Positions 1-11,909 of a stretch of 64,000 nt of DNA are shown piece by piece. Made by a program: the position numbers and the translations under genes. The DNA lies in the NCBI GenBank assembly GCA_945643635.1, contig CALZFC010000035.1:1809501-1873500 (forward strand), given 5' to 3'. Position 1 is the first letter of the stretch; every line of letters starts with the position of its first letter. The notes below the pieces were generated by a model. It was not told the DNA's origin. It worked only from the letters and a program-made list of their open reading frames with translations, and searched no databases. This DNA is from Allodiplogaster sudhausi (taxonomy: Eukaryota > Nematoda > Chromadorea > Rhabditida > Diplogasteridae).

Positions 1-315
1 CCGACGACTTGATGCTTGACGCCATGAAGGGGAAGCTGGAGAGAGAGAGAAAGAAAGAGAGAGAAAGAAAGAGAGAGAGAGAGAAAGAGAGCGCGAGAGA
101 GAGGGAGAGAGAGAAAGAGATTATGAGAAAGAGAGAGGAAGAAAGACATAAAGAGAGAAAGAAAGAAAGAGAGAGAGCAATAGACAAAGGAAGAGAGAGA
201 GAAACAATTTCACATCACGCAAAATTGGACAGGGCACATCTTGTAAAGACGAAGAAAAGCCAACCTTGCGGCAGAACTTGCGGACCTTCTGCTGCACGAC
301 GACCTTCTTGAAGAC
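1..315 (-). CDS. Partial exons: alternative or neighbouring basic secreted-protein 3' exons
   Basis: On the minus strand an acceptor CAG at 318-316 is followed by an open stretch (315 to about 265) reading VFKKVVVQQKVRKFCRK and then a GT. A second open stretch at 28-1 reads HGVKHQVV and leaves the window. Both resemble the Lys/His/Val-rich tail of the gene at 456-1497 (compare HVKHRRFVV and ITKKVTCHKHVVHR). The exon is in phase 0 and could be joined to that gene's third exon, so it may be an alternative 3' end. It could equally belong to a duplicate that continues outside the window. The plus-strand reading here is only a GA-rich low-complexity run. Confidence 0.35.
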
Positions 316-455
316 CTGGAGAGAGCGATCAAATCTTATTAACGATAAAAGTAGTGAAATGTCAAAGGAATCGAATAGTACATAAATTAATTTTCAATGG
401 ATGAAGAGAAGAATAAGAATAGGAAATCAAAGCGACTGTTATCTTCTTCTTTTTT

Positions 456-1497
456 TTAACTTTTGCCGACCTTTGGCAGACGATGGACGACATGCTTGTG
501 GCAAGTGACCTTCTTGGTGATCTGCAAATCGAATAATGATTTTTTAAATGCTACTTTGCAACATAATTATTTTTAAATTGTAAGTTTGATGAAGTATCGG
601 AATAGGCAACTCAAATAAGCATCCTTCAACCGTGAGTACTTTATCATTACTTTACAACATTATTTTATTAATTAGAAAATTGATAAAATTAAGAATAACA
701 GTAAGTCTGCTTATGTTAGGACCAAACAAAGGTTGCATTGAATCTTGTGTACCTTGGTCACTCGTTGCGGATGATTGACGACGAAGCGGCGATGCTTGAC
801 GTGGACCTTCGGCTTGTGGCGGATCACCTTCTTCTTGTCGCACGGCGCAGCGTCTTCAAGGCGGGGAAAAATTATGATACGATATTATTATATATCTTTT
901 TCAAAAAAAAAACTTATTAGAGACATGTATGTATGTCTGTTCTGAACTTTTATATACAAAATGATTTTTTTTCTTAAAATTGTTTCCAATATAATGAATG
1001 TGTCTTAATGGCGAAACGAAAAACGAACGCGCGAAGCCGTGATTAACGTCACCGTGGTATCCTCCGAAGCCATTGTCGTAGCCGTTTCCGTAGCCGACGA
1101 CGCCGTGAGCCTACAGAATATATGACATATGTACATAATTCTCTCTCTCCATCTCCCTCAATCTCTCTATATATCGCTTCCACTCGAGAACACTTGATTT
1201 CAGCATTCACTTCTCTCTCGCTGTCTAGATTCACATTCTCTCTGCTGTTTGTTGGCTACTCTAAACATTTTCTTGGCCATTCTATTATTTCCAATTCTCT
1301 TTATAATATCTCCACACTTTCTCTCTCCTATCGCTCCAGTCTTACTCTCTTATCTCTGATCTATATCTCTAATATCTCTCATCATCTCTAACCTCGCTGC
1401 TTCCGCTGCTCGAATGGCTCTGGCCATGACCACTGAATGCTGCAAAACGCGCAGCAGAGACAGAAGCGACCGCCAGCAGAATGAGAACCGTCTGCAT
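456..1497 (-). CDS. Small secreted Gly/His/Lys-rich protein, 4 exons
   Basis: Exons (minus) 1497-1393, 1110-1053, 853-753 and 521-456 join in phase into a 109-residue protein. It starts with a clear signal peptide (MQTVLILLAVASVSA). A Ser-rich stretch follows, then a Gly/Tyr block (GYGNGYDNGFGGYH), then a strongly basic Lys/His/Val tail with two Cys, ending ..PKVGKS. All introns have GT and AG. I do not recognise the family; the make-up suggests an extracellular or cuticle-associated protein, which is inference. Exon 2 uses the less common donor GTGACG, chosen because it alone restores phase. The last intron could instead join to the exon ending at 315. Confidence 0.75.
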
Positions 1498-2829
1498 TCT
1501 ACCTCAAAATATGTACCTTTTTTGTTAGGAAATAACTCATAGATCAAACCTGTCTTCAACGGGGGAGTGATGGACGTTTTAGTTGTAAAAAAATATTTAA
1601 AAAAAGACTTTAATTTTACAGCTAAAAAGAGAAAGAAAAAGAAGCTCAAACGCTGCAGCACACTGTTCTTCTGTGTCAAAACTTTGATTATATACACGCG
1701 CAAACGGTTTTTTGCAAGCGTTGTCTCCGTCATTAAGCGTTTCACTCTTCCAAAGTTTATCAGACTGGCCAGCCATAACAAGCCCGAAGAAGAAGTTAAC
1801 GGGCGTCTTCATTAGAGAAAGGAAAGGCTCCTCAATTCGACGTTGAAAATGCCAAATGAACTTTCTTCATTTGACATCGGCGCCGTCTGCTGCTCTAATT
1901 ACTTGAGCAATAATGCTGAAAAATGACTACGTGTCTGAGCCAAGAGATAAGTGGAGATTGCCGAGTACAGCAATACAGAAAAAAATGGAGTGTCGAATGT
2001 TAATTTCTTGAATTTTTGGCAAATGTCAGAAGTAACAATACATGCAGCGGTTTACACTACATATGCCTCTATATTGCCACGTTTATATTACTCTTTAAAT
2101 AATACTTTTCGTTGTCAAGCAAATTCAGTGGAACGAAGGAGACCACCATAATAATGCATGATGTGATAGTTTGTAAATAAGAATGGTTATCAATTCCTAA
2201 TCACTTATATTCAATTTCTTCTATTACTACCCCTTTCCTATTAAAAGACACCTCCCTCCCCATCTAATAGTAACCACTTTGGTAATGTCATTGAAAAATA
2301 TGTATTACTTATGTATGTATATACCGAGTGCTCAATGGACTCCATTCCAACTGGTCCAACATACATGTGTCATTTTCGTTGTTAACTTACTTTTTCCTGA
2401 TGTGCTATTCGCAAAATTTCAAGTGGTACTCAAAATACTCCTTTTCTTCGAACCGAACGACAGTATCCTTACGACAGGTGCTAATGTAAGAGAAGGAAGA
2501 ACATAATACATACATTTATACATTTATTTTAAAACAAATCATTTTCAACTTTTTTTCAGAATAATAAAACATATTTGCATATTCAATTAACGTGTATAAG
2601 CACTAGATAATGCTGAGAAGAAGAAAATAAAATAATTGTGTCTTCAAAAAAATCTCTGTATTATTTGCATGATTTCATTTGTTCTTATGAGTAAGTCTCC
2701 TGGTTCGGTAAAGCACTTTTCTTTCATTTTTGCTGTTAATACAAACTTTATTCGTCTTAGAACAGTTGCCAAAATGGAATGATGATAACGAAATTGTGAA
2801 CAATTATTCATGTTCATCTTTCCTCTTGA
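1498..2829. other. Intergenic, no gene seen
   Basis: AT-rich sequence with only short chance reading frames. The 3' end of the neighbouring gene at 2830-4691 lies here, with a minus-strand AATAAA at about 2747-2752. Confidence 0.5.
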
Positions 2830-4691
2830 CTACCAGAAGCTGCCATAGCCACCGCCACAGGTCGAGCACGGCTTATTGATCACGATGACACTCTTGCGAC
2901 CGCCGCAATGCGATCGGTGCCCGCCGTAGATGATCTATGGCGTCGATAAACCTCTATTGTTATTTAAAGGAGACGCCTCCATTGAATAAATAATGTACGT
3001 TAGTTTCGTGAATCTGGATCAAGTGGCTTTTTTCTAAGACAGAAAGTTCAATAATTTTTCTACTTGCTACAAAATAAAGACTCCCATGGTTGTTGCAAGG
3101 CACTCTTCAATTTCATAAGCTCTACTAGAATAACCTTGTTTACGTGTTGTAGATTAATAAAATTAATTACGGCAAGAAATTAGTTTAAAAGAATATGAGA
3201 GCACCTTTTCACCCGAGCATCCGCAAGGCTTCGCGTACGCATATCTTCGGTGAACACGCGCGAACGGGTCCTGAATTTATTAATGTGCAATTTTCCTTAT
3301 TGTTTAATTCCCTGTAAAAGTGCATTTGCGGAATTGACTTACGCTATGATAGTTGCACGGCGAGTATTTCTTGTAGTACTTGGCCTGCAATCATATGAAG
3401 TCTCCTTATGAGATTGAACTAACGGAGCGACTGAGGGAGAAGAAGATGAGCATACCAAGGGGCGCGAGAAGGCACGAGGCGTGAATTGCGGTCCTTCCTC
3501 CGAGCTGCACACGGAGCACTGGCACGGCACCTGAAAACGGTTCAAGAGTCTTTCAGGAACCGACTTCTTGCACATCTTAATAACTTGTCATTCCTCTGGT
3601 GCTCTCGCAACAATCACTATCTCGTTGAGCTCTCAATGCATTTTTCGAAACAAAAGGATGCAGAGTGGGAGAGAGAGAGGGAGAAAAGTGGATGAGAAAT
3701 TGCATCCGATGTGAACGCAATCAGGAAAGATCCTTTTAACACTAAAGTAAAAAAACTGTAAACTAGGACAGCAATTTTCTAAATCACAAAAATATAAATC
3801 TATCCTGAAAAGCAGGATCTTTTTATTAAATCAAAAAGTTCAGAAATAAACGGATTAATATCATACTGAAATCATGCCTATCTATTGTTCTTTTTATTCT
3901 GAAGAAAAGAAAAAAACATGGAGAAAGCTATCTGACTCGTCGGAAGGTGCTCGCACGGCAGCCGCACGACTGCTCAGAGCTGGACACCTCGTGGTCGTTC
4001 CAGCCGTGAGGCTGCATGCACATGATGAACAATTCCATTCTGTTACAATAATATTGAATCTTAACAGTACAAGAATTCTGTGCTGTCAATGTCGGTTCTC
4101 TCTCTATCTATATATTTGCCTCATATTTTTGTTCCACGCGTTCTGGTGAGTTAGAGCTTTACGGGTTTTTTTTCAGGTAAAAATTTTAATATTTTTAAAG
4201 TGGTTTTTTTTTCTTCCAAAGCCAACACGGTTAAATTGAGGGACCGAAGCAACGGCGACTTCGTCACTCGCGCTGTTGATGTTGTCCGGCTCGCCGTACG
4301 CCGTCGCGTAGTTGCCACCCCAACGAATCGGCTGACATTCAGAATTAATTGATTTATTATTACTGTGTTTTCAACAACTAAATTCTCTTCTTCGCCAGAA
4401 AAGGGTTCGTTGCGTGTGAAACGTAATGGAAATCGATCATCTACAGTACCACATAACAACCTGTGGTAGAGTGGTAACGGATTCAAGAAAAAGAGTGTTA
4501 ACGGACGCACAGTTTTGTTGCGTTACTGTACTTGAAAGATGAAACGATTTCGACATATATAAGTGTTGAAATACGTTAAGATTCTTGACGAAAAATAAAA
4601 TGCTAACACAAGTCTCCTCGCTGCTTCCGCAGCCCGGGCAAGCCGAAGCGATGGTGAGCGAGGCGGCGAGAAGGAACACGAAGTTTTGCAT
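2830..4691 (-). CDS. Secreted cysteine-rich protein, 7 exons
   Basis: Exons (minus) 4691-4608, 4331-4245, 4011-3937, 3530-3456, 3384-3343, 3270-3205 and 2934-2830 are all multiples of three, so every intron is phase 0. The product has 177 residues. A signal peptide (MQNFVFLLAASLTIASA) is followed by short Cys clusters, roughly one per exon: CPGCG, CGC, CQCSVC, CGC and CSTC, ending in a Gly-rich GGGYGSFW. No known domain is recognised. The one-exon-one-module layout suggests growth by exon duplication, and the Cys pairs could be disulfides or metal sites (inference). Donors include GTTAGC and GTCAGA, which are non-consensus but preserve phase. A TATA box lies upstream. Confidence 0.8.
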
Positions 4692-4824
4692 CTAAAGAAA
4701 AAAGAGAAGAATAAAAAACGTGAATTTTCTTACATAACCGCAACAGAATTTGTTGTGTAGCTAGCAAAATCACTCTGGAAAGTGATCTTAATAAAAGGCT
4801 CAAAAAGGCGTACAAGGCCGTTTG

Positions 4825-4832
4825 TTTTTATA
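4825..4832 (-). promoter_or_regulatory. TATA box of the Cys-rich gene
   Basis: Minus-strand TATAAAAA about 135 bp upstream of the ATG at 4691, within a GC-rich context. Similar TATAAAAG boxes precede five other secreted-protein genes in this window. Confidence 0.5.
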
Positions 4833-5098
4833 GCCCCCGCACTGATTACTTTCAAACAGCGCAAACGCGTGTGTTTTGACGGCAGTTGCTTGCTTGTCCT
4901 TTGATTTTGAAGTGCTTGATTGCTCCCTTTTGCTAGCAAATATGTCAAACTTTGTCAATGTTAACATTCCAAGGCATATCTATACACAAATCATTGATCG
5001 ATCAATTCTTGTTTTTATTTAGGGCACTTTCAAACGTGGACACACTAATTAGAAGGTAGAGCACGGGGCCGTAGACAATTATGGTGGTTGAAAGATCA

Positions 5099-5173
5099 CT
5101 AGTATGTCGATTTATCGCCAAGATCGATACCGAAGTCCGAGAAGTTGGTGGTAGTCTTGCATTCACAATGATT
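5099..5173 (-). CDS. Terminal exon of an unplaced small protein
   Basis: After an acceptor (CAG at 5176-5174) an open stretch of 24 codons begins NHCECKTTT and runs to a TAG at 5101-5099. The Cys-x-Cys motif and clean splice site look like the last exon of another small secreted protein. I found no matching upstream exon in 5,174-5,920, so it may be an orphan piece of a broken gene. Confidence 0.35.
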   Translation of the reverse strand, partial: NHCECKTTTNFSDFGIDLGDKSTY

Positions 5174-5922
5174 CTGCAAATCGTATTACATCTATTTAGA
5201 ATTACTACATCATAAATCTATGCTTGTTTATCGACATATTAAACCAGCATTTTCTACTCTTCTGCTACCTCGCACTTATGATTCTTCTTTTTCTTCCCAT
5301 CAATGTACCATACTAATAAATATGTGTACCTTGTTCGACCTGGAGTAGATCTCACTCATTCACACATACAATATGATCTACCAAGTGTTGATATCAGTGG
5401 ACTGCCGTTCAGTGTGAAACTGTGAATCTGATTATGAGAGTAGAGAAGGATTGGTGTTTTCCACCTGCGCATACGCACTCTCTATCATATGGTTCACGGG
5501 TAGTATTATGGACAGAAGGGATTATAAGTACGGACATATCCCCCCTGGAGGTGAAAGTACGGACAATCCGTACTTTTATCCATTACCAGAAACGGATGTT
5601 TTTCTGTGAGCATGGTATTTCTGGCAGGAAGAAAGAGGCCATTATGAAAAAAGTTAACCTTGCGCGCTAATGTACATACATAATTGCTTTTTGCTCGTAG
5701 CTAAAGGGGTAAAACAAAGCATGTTGAAACATCTCATGTTCCTCTGAAAATAGTATTTTAAAGGATCATGAATCCCAAGAGTAATCTATTTGAATTGTCC
5801 TGATAATTCTAATCGCACCTCTTTAAATCACACGGTCTCCCGGCCTTCGGTCACGCAAACTTGGTCCTTGTGAGATAATTGCCATAATAGAATTGCAATG
5901 ATTATTTTAATTTCAATGTTGG
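5174..5922. other. 5' flank of receptor copy A
   Basis: No gene seen. The stretch around 5,340-5,470 is similar to 9,280-9,450 and more weakly to 12,540-12,700, including a shared block reading about TGGACTGCCGTTC. It therefore belongs to the tandemly duplicated unit of the receptor cluster. Confidence 0.5.
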
Positions 5923-7367
5923 ATAGCGCTATTCGCTGTGGCTACCTTCTCATTTTTCGTCTACGCACCACTTCTGAGTGCGCTGTTCATCATTCAACTT
6001 TTCATTGTTTTGTTTCATCGACGCAAGGACTATCCACAACCTTTCTACGCTCTTTTTCTTCTCGATGGCGTTAATGTACGTCTTTGGATTCATTATTCAT
6101 TCAAACTTGGGGAATTATCACTGAGTTTTTTCCCATAACCCATAAAAGTGCTGAATTTCTCATAATCTTTTAAAGGGCTGAATTTATGTGTTTATATTTG
6201 GAAATCCGTACAAAGGGTATTTGCGCAGTTGGATAACTGCAAAAAAAAACTAATCTCGACATCTCTGAGAGATGCACATTGTTAGCGATATTAATTACCT
6301 TACATTTCTGGTCTGCTTCTTCATTTCATGTCGCGTCGTCGTCTCTCCGTGGGCCGGTCTCTTCGATCCAAATGTTGATGGCCACGCCCTCCTTGATCTC
6401 ACATATAAGTTCGTTTCTGCATTATACGCAAACTGTTCAATTTGATCACGATTAATAAGGATTGAAAAAAAATCCTGAAATTGGCTCTCGTGCGACTTTT
6501 TTTGTTAGTTTCAGTGAAGTGTCAACAGAGCATTTATTTTTATAATGTTTTTGATGGTAAAAATTAATTCTACCACACTCCAGGATTGCCAACCTTGGCC
6601 TTGGCTGCCATGAGAACACCAACATTTTCATCGGAATAAACCGCCTAACAGCGGTGATTCTGCCGGTGCATCACCAGCGGGTTACACAAACCATTTTATT
6701 TTTATTTCTTTTTTCATCAATATTAAGAATGGCAAACTATGCACATACTATACATATGTAGGTGTGGAAGTACTTGCTGCCATCTTCTATCACGTTCATT
6801 CTTGTTGGAGCCTTGGCTACGACATGGCCAATGTTTCCAGGACCAATAAAATACGAACTGCTCGAATACAATGGAGCTAAATTCTATGTTGCCATTAGTG
6901 AATATCCAAAAACTTACATCCTGGTTGGTTCACAATATACATATTTGTTTACGCTATAACCGCTCAAAAAGAGTATGTAAGTGCGCCTCTCGGTCAATAA
7001 TTTATCTAGGTCATTAAAATCATTTGAGCCTTCACAAATGATTTAAAACTATCTTCATATTTAATAATCTAAAATCGAAAACAAAAAAAGTTTGAATTCC
7101 CTTTGTGAAATTAATATTGTAAAATTTCGTGATAACAATTTAGTTTTCAAAATTGCAGTCAGAAGTTATCACCTATTTCACGTTCGTAATTCTCGGTCCG
7201 AACGTCGTGTGCCTGTTCATCTATGCCGTGCTCTTTCTCTGGCTCCGTCTTCGTTTCAAAGGCCGTCAGTCAACCGTCATTTATGTGTGTTGCTTGCTTG
7301 GCAACTCAAGGAATGTGAAGCACAATAGGTAGCCGGGTAGAAGGCAGTTTATTTATGAAGAACGATT

Positions 7368-7419
<52 letters not shown>

Positions 7420-8100
7420 TGGAGGATGGAGTACTTTCGTAAGGGATGCAGCTATGATAATCTTCTTCCGTGATAAATCAAGATAAAAACGTCGTCAACA
7501 ATAACTTTTCTGAATTGTCGCTTCTCTCTAATACACATGCTATCCCGCCCAAATGCCAGGCAAAATGGCGCGAATTCAAAATTGAGTTTTTGGTTTCTTT
7601 AAATCACAATCGGCCAAAAGTGTCGAGAAACCGCTCGCCTACTATGGCGCCACCATCTGCATCTCAGACATCCTATTTTCAGCATTGCAAGTTCGTGAAT
7701 GCGAAAAAGAGAATAACTATAGCATAACTGAAGAATAACCATAAAGTAAAGAGTAAATATGTCGTTCTTCTATTTTATCTAGCTTCATGCGTACAGCAAT
7801 TTCTTTAGCTGATAACATATTTATGGCCGCAGCTAACCAACGACAGCGTTCGCTATGTATATGCGGTGAGCTTTTCGTCGGATAAGCATGAATATATGAA
7901 TTCACCATTTTGAACTAAAATGGTTCTCTAAGACTTTAAAATAATGTAGTACTCTTTTTTAATATTTTAGATGGGCTTATTTCTTCTGGACGCCAAGGTG
8001 CTCATGCCTGGCGTGCTAATGTTCATGTTCAACAGAGGACTGCAGACGCGGGAGCTGCAGTTGCTGCATTTGCCGGAATCCCTCTGCAGTAGACACCATC
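5923..8100 (+). pseudogene. Chemoreceptor copy A (Srg superfamily), decayed
   Basis: Seven exon-like blocks align with the intact copy at 13,303-15,599: 5923-6075, 6296-6408, 6584-6680, 6762-6923, 7159-7261 plus 7604-7690, 7809-7865 and 7971 onward. They encode the same seven membrane segments. The family signature NRLTAVILPVHHQR, at the end of TM3, is kept. Several features are broken. The start ATG is ATA. The acceptor of block 2 is lost (AG changed to AT before TACCTT). The acceptor of the extra intron in block 5 is lost (AAAGG became AAATC) and its donor is also altered. A one-base deletion after TM7 shifts the tail. A long AT microsatellite (about 7,372-7,416) lies in the extra intron. 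Confidence 0.7.
7556..7603 (+). repeat. Short intronic repeat, copy 1
   Basis: CCAGGCAAAATGGCGCGAAT followed by TCAAAATTGAGTTTTTGG. It ends at the decayed 3' splice site of the extra intron in receptor copy A. Confidence 0.7.
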
Positions 8101-10034
8101 ACTTGTTACTTCTCTTCTATTTTAATGCTTTTTTTATACGGCTGTTTCTCGAGATTGCAATCATATTCGTAAAATGGTCTCTTAATTTATTTTTTATACC
8201 TGATTAAGAAGAGCGTATATTCTTGAATACTTTAGAGAAGTACAAACAATATCTGCTCATCGTTCATCTATTGTCACAAGAAGCCATTCATAGCAGAGTC
8301 GGCTATCGAAGGATGTTGTGGAATTTCCTTTCAGTGCTTCCGCCGAATTTGTCACATGCGACTCCTCTTTAGTTTTATCTATGTATTTGTTTCTTCTATT
8401 GTATATACTCTCAGTTTTCAATCAAGTTATTTAGAAAAACATAATGATACAATTAAGACCAATACACAAAATAAAACTAGGAAGATAATGTCGCTGTGGA
8501 AAAATTTCAATTCTGCTCACTGGATTTTACAAGCAAATTACAATATGGGTATGCGGGTGTTGTAAGGTGCCGAACGCTCCAAAACAAAGAGAGCGAGAGA
8601 GATATAAAAAAACAGCATAGAGTTCATAGTAAGCACCAACGTTGGCGTTAGAGAAGACGGAATAAAGGAATAGCTTCATCTGCAGCATACGAGGTTGAGA
8701 TGGCGAAGACATCTCGGAGAGCAACTCGGCGAGGTCACCAACAGAATTTACTGCAACATCTAGAGAAAGTTTTGTGCTTATAATTTGGAACTAAAGAGTC
8801 GATCGAGCATTCATTAGTATTATACTGGAAAATTATATGCTGTGAAGGGAAGCGATATGAGAGATAGAAAGAGCCACGCATTGAATTGAGTGCATAGGAC
8901 GGCAGCAACAAATTCAACGAGCTGTGGTATTCACTCCGATTATTTTCAGTTGAATCTTCATAAGCAATATTTATAATACTGAAGACTTCTTGTTCCAAAC
9001 CTGTACAGGCGATCGTGATTCTGCTACGGCAGTCATAGGCATATGGGTATATTCAGCAGCCAGATATGATTCCATCAGATGACTCCACTTTGTGTATTAA
9101 GATAGGCTGGCAAATTGCCGATTCTTCTGTTGCGAAAACATCTTTCAAACAAGATCGTGTCGAACATGTTTCAAACTTTAGACAGATTGAATGAGCGGCA
9201 GCACTTTCATCTCTTCTTCTGTTTAGGCCATCTTTTCTTCTTTTACATCTACTAAAGGTAGACTCGAGTTGATCGCTCTCATTCATTCACACACACATAC
9301 ACCCTATATACTACTATATTATCCTATCGTGATTTCAGCAGAGTATAAGCGTTGATTTGAGTGGACTGCCGTTCGGTGTGTAGCTCTGATTGTGAGTCAA
9401 GAAGCAGAAGAAAAGAGTACTAGCTTAAGAGAGCCAGTGTTTTCCACCCGCGGTTTCCCACGTAGCCTGCCAGTAGAGATCGTTTTGTAACGCCAAGTGC
9501 AGCTTTTTCATTAATCACTACTATTTTCACATGCGAACAGTTGGATGGGAACAGTAGTTGTTTCGCTGGTAACATTGGAAAATGCACACTCGTTTTTTTA
9601 AATTAAAATAGGACGATTTCTGTTATCGTCATCTCCGCTTGCGAAAAGAATGGTATTTTTTTAAACTGGGTACTTCAAATATCTCTATTTTGATGCAAAT
9701 TGCTACTCGCCTGCTGGCAACTTGGTATTTCTAGCAATCCCAAAGAGGCAATTGCGAAAGATGTTAGCAGTAGGCGATGATATGTATAGGGCGGACATAA
9801 ATTGCATGTTGCTCATAACTAAAGGGGCAAAGACAAACTTTCAGTGAACATCTCTTCTCCTGTTGCAAACAGAACTTTTAAAGGAGCGCGAAATTCAACC
9901 GTAGTCGACTCAAATTTACCTAAATCACACGCTCTCTTGCCCTACGAACACGCAAGCGAGTCTTTTGCTACATTGGCATATGTGAGGCTATTGCCATTGT
10001 CTTATAACAATAATTCGATTTATTTCAAAGTAGC
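8101..10034. other. Between receptor copies A and B
   Basis: No gene seen. It contains the 3' flank repeated after every receptor copy (a conserved tract of about 300 bp, here from about 8,220). It also holds the 5' flank repeated before each copy (about 9,260-9,460). Confidence 0.45.
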
Positions 10035-11909
10035 ACGGTGCTATTCGCTGTGGCCACCTACTCCTTTTTCGTCTACGCACCACTTCTGAGTGCGCTCTAC
10101 CTCATTCAGCTCTTCATTGTCTTGTTCAATCGACGCAAAGAGTACCCACAACCTTTCTATGCGCTCTTCCTTCTTGGTGGCGTTAACGTACGCCTTTGGA
10201 TTCATTTTCTTACTTGAGCTAATCATCACTAATTTTTTATACGTTGACACAGGTAAAGCAGAATTTATATACTTGCAAATTTTTCTGCTTTTTTCAAAGG
10301 CAATTTCCATAGCTGAATATCTGCATACAATAATTCTCGACATCTCATATTGAATATTAAGGACCTTACGTTTCTGGTGTGCTTCCTCATTTCCTATCGT
10401 GTCGCTGTAACTCCGTGGGCAGATCTGTTCGATCCAAATGTTGATGGCCACACCCTGCTTGAGATCACATACAAGTTCGTTTGAGGTTTTAAAAGACTGA
10501 ATATGTAATTTGAGTCAAGATTGATGAAAAAAAATCCTGAAGTTGGCTGCAGTCGTTCATCGGTGAATTTCAGAAATTTTTTAAAGTTTCTATCGGCGCA
10601 GTGCATGAAATTTTTAAAAAATATATTTTGTTTACTTGATATGTTGAAAGCTGCCACCCCTGGACGGCCTGTCTTCACAGGATTGTCAACTTTAGCATTG
10701 GATGCCACGAGTACACCAACATTTTTATCGGAATAAACAGGCTAACATCCGTGATTCTGCCGGTGCATCACCAACGGGTTCAGAAAATCATTTTGTTTTC
10801 GCTTCATTTTTGGTTGCCTCATTGACAACAATATTAAATATTGCAAATACTACATATGTATGTATGTATATAGGTTTTGAAGTACTTGCTACCATCTTCT
10901 ATCGCGTTTATTCTTCTTGGAGCCTTCGCCACGGCGTGGCTAATGTTCCCATTACCAGTAACATACTCGCCTTTCATACACAGCGGAGCTAAATTCTATA
11001 TAGCCATAAGCGCTTATCCACACACTTACATCCTGGTTGGTATATGCATTTAATCGTTTATTTTCAAGCCATAACCGCTCTAAAAAATTAGCTTACACGA
11101 GCACCTCTTGGTCATTTATTCATTTTCGATCATTCAATTCATTTGAAGCGTTATATGCTACCAAGGCAAATGAGACAGGAATATCTCTAGTTCTTTTATT
11201 CTCTCAGATTTTCAAGTACATCGATAGCTGAATTCACTAAAGTAAATCATTAATAGTGTAAAATTTTCAAAATTGCAGTCAGAAATGATCCCATATTTCG
11301 CACTCGTCATTTTCGGTCCGAGCATCGTCTGCTTGATCATCTACAGCGTGCTCTTTCTCTGGATCCGTCTTCGTGTTAAAGGTACAAGATAATGTAATTT
11401 TAAATTTTCTTAACAATATTTTACCCTGCAAGTCATTGTAATGCTGACATATCATTAAACTTGATGTATGAATAAAACGTTAATTTTTCGAATAGTCTCG
11501 AAAAATGCATGATATCTCGCCATTCTGTTAGGCAAAAGCCGTGAATCCAAGATTGAGTGTTTTGAGTTCTTTAAAGGACAAGCGGCGAAAAGTGTCGAGA
11601 AACCGCTCGCCTACTTTGGCGCCACAATCTGTGCCGCGGACATCAGTGCGTGTGAGAAATCGGATATTCTCCTATTTTTGCAAGTTACATATATTACTTT
11701 AGCTGATAATATATTTATGGCCGCCGCAGACCAACGACAGCGTTCGCTATGTGTATGCGGTGAGCTTTTCAAATAGACCCCTACCTTTGAACGGACATAA
11801 AAAAATGTAATATTTTGAAATATTGAAGATGGGCTTGTTTCTTCTGGACGCGAAGGTGCTCATTCCGGGCCTGCTAATGTTGATGTTCAACAAAGCCCTA
11901 CGGAAATGA
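10035..11909 (+). CDS. Chemoreceptor copy B (Srg superfamily), start codon lost
   Basis: Exons 10035-10187, 10362-10474, 10681-10777, 10874-11035, 11279-11381, 11577-11683, 11703-11759 and 11829-11909 join in phase. They encode a seven-transmembrane receptor with the family signature (NRLTSVILPVHHQR) and a stop shortly after TM7 (FNKALRK). Proteins of this family sit in the membranes of sensory neurons and detect chemical cues; the ligand is unknown. Two features differ from copy C. The expected ATG reads ACG at 10035-10037, with no in-frame upstream ATG in the same exon. An extra intron (11382-11576) splits the exon encoding TM5-TM6. The gene may be a young pseudogene or may start in an upstream exon I could not find. 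Confidence 0.6.
11382..11576 (+). other. Copy-specific intron with repeat at its 3' end
   Basis: GTACAA...TTTAAAG intron present in receptor copy B and, degraded, in copy A, but absent from copy C, where the reading frame runs straight through RVRGQAAKS. Its last ~48 bases are a copy of the short intronic repeat described at 7,556, 14,812 and 63,632. Confidence 0.65.
11528..11576 (+). repeat. Short intronic repeat, copy 2
   Basis: TTAGGCAAAAGCCGTGAATC.. ending TTCTTTAAAG, where the final AG is the 3' splice site of the extra intron in receptor copy B. Confidence 0.7.

Noticed and set aside
9..311. Plus-strand frame of 100 codons rich in Arg/Glu/Lys
   Set aside because: It is a translated GA microsatellite; real exons are on the other strand.
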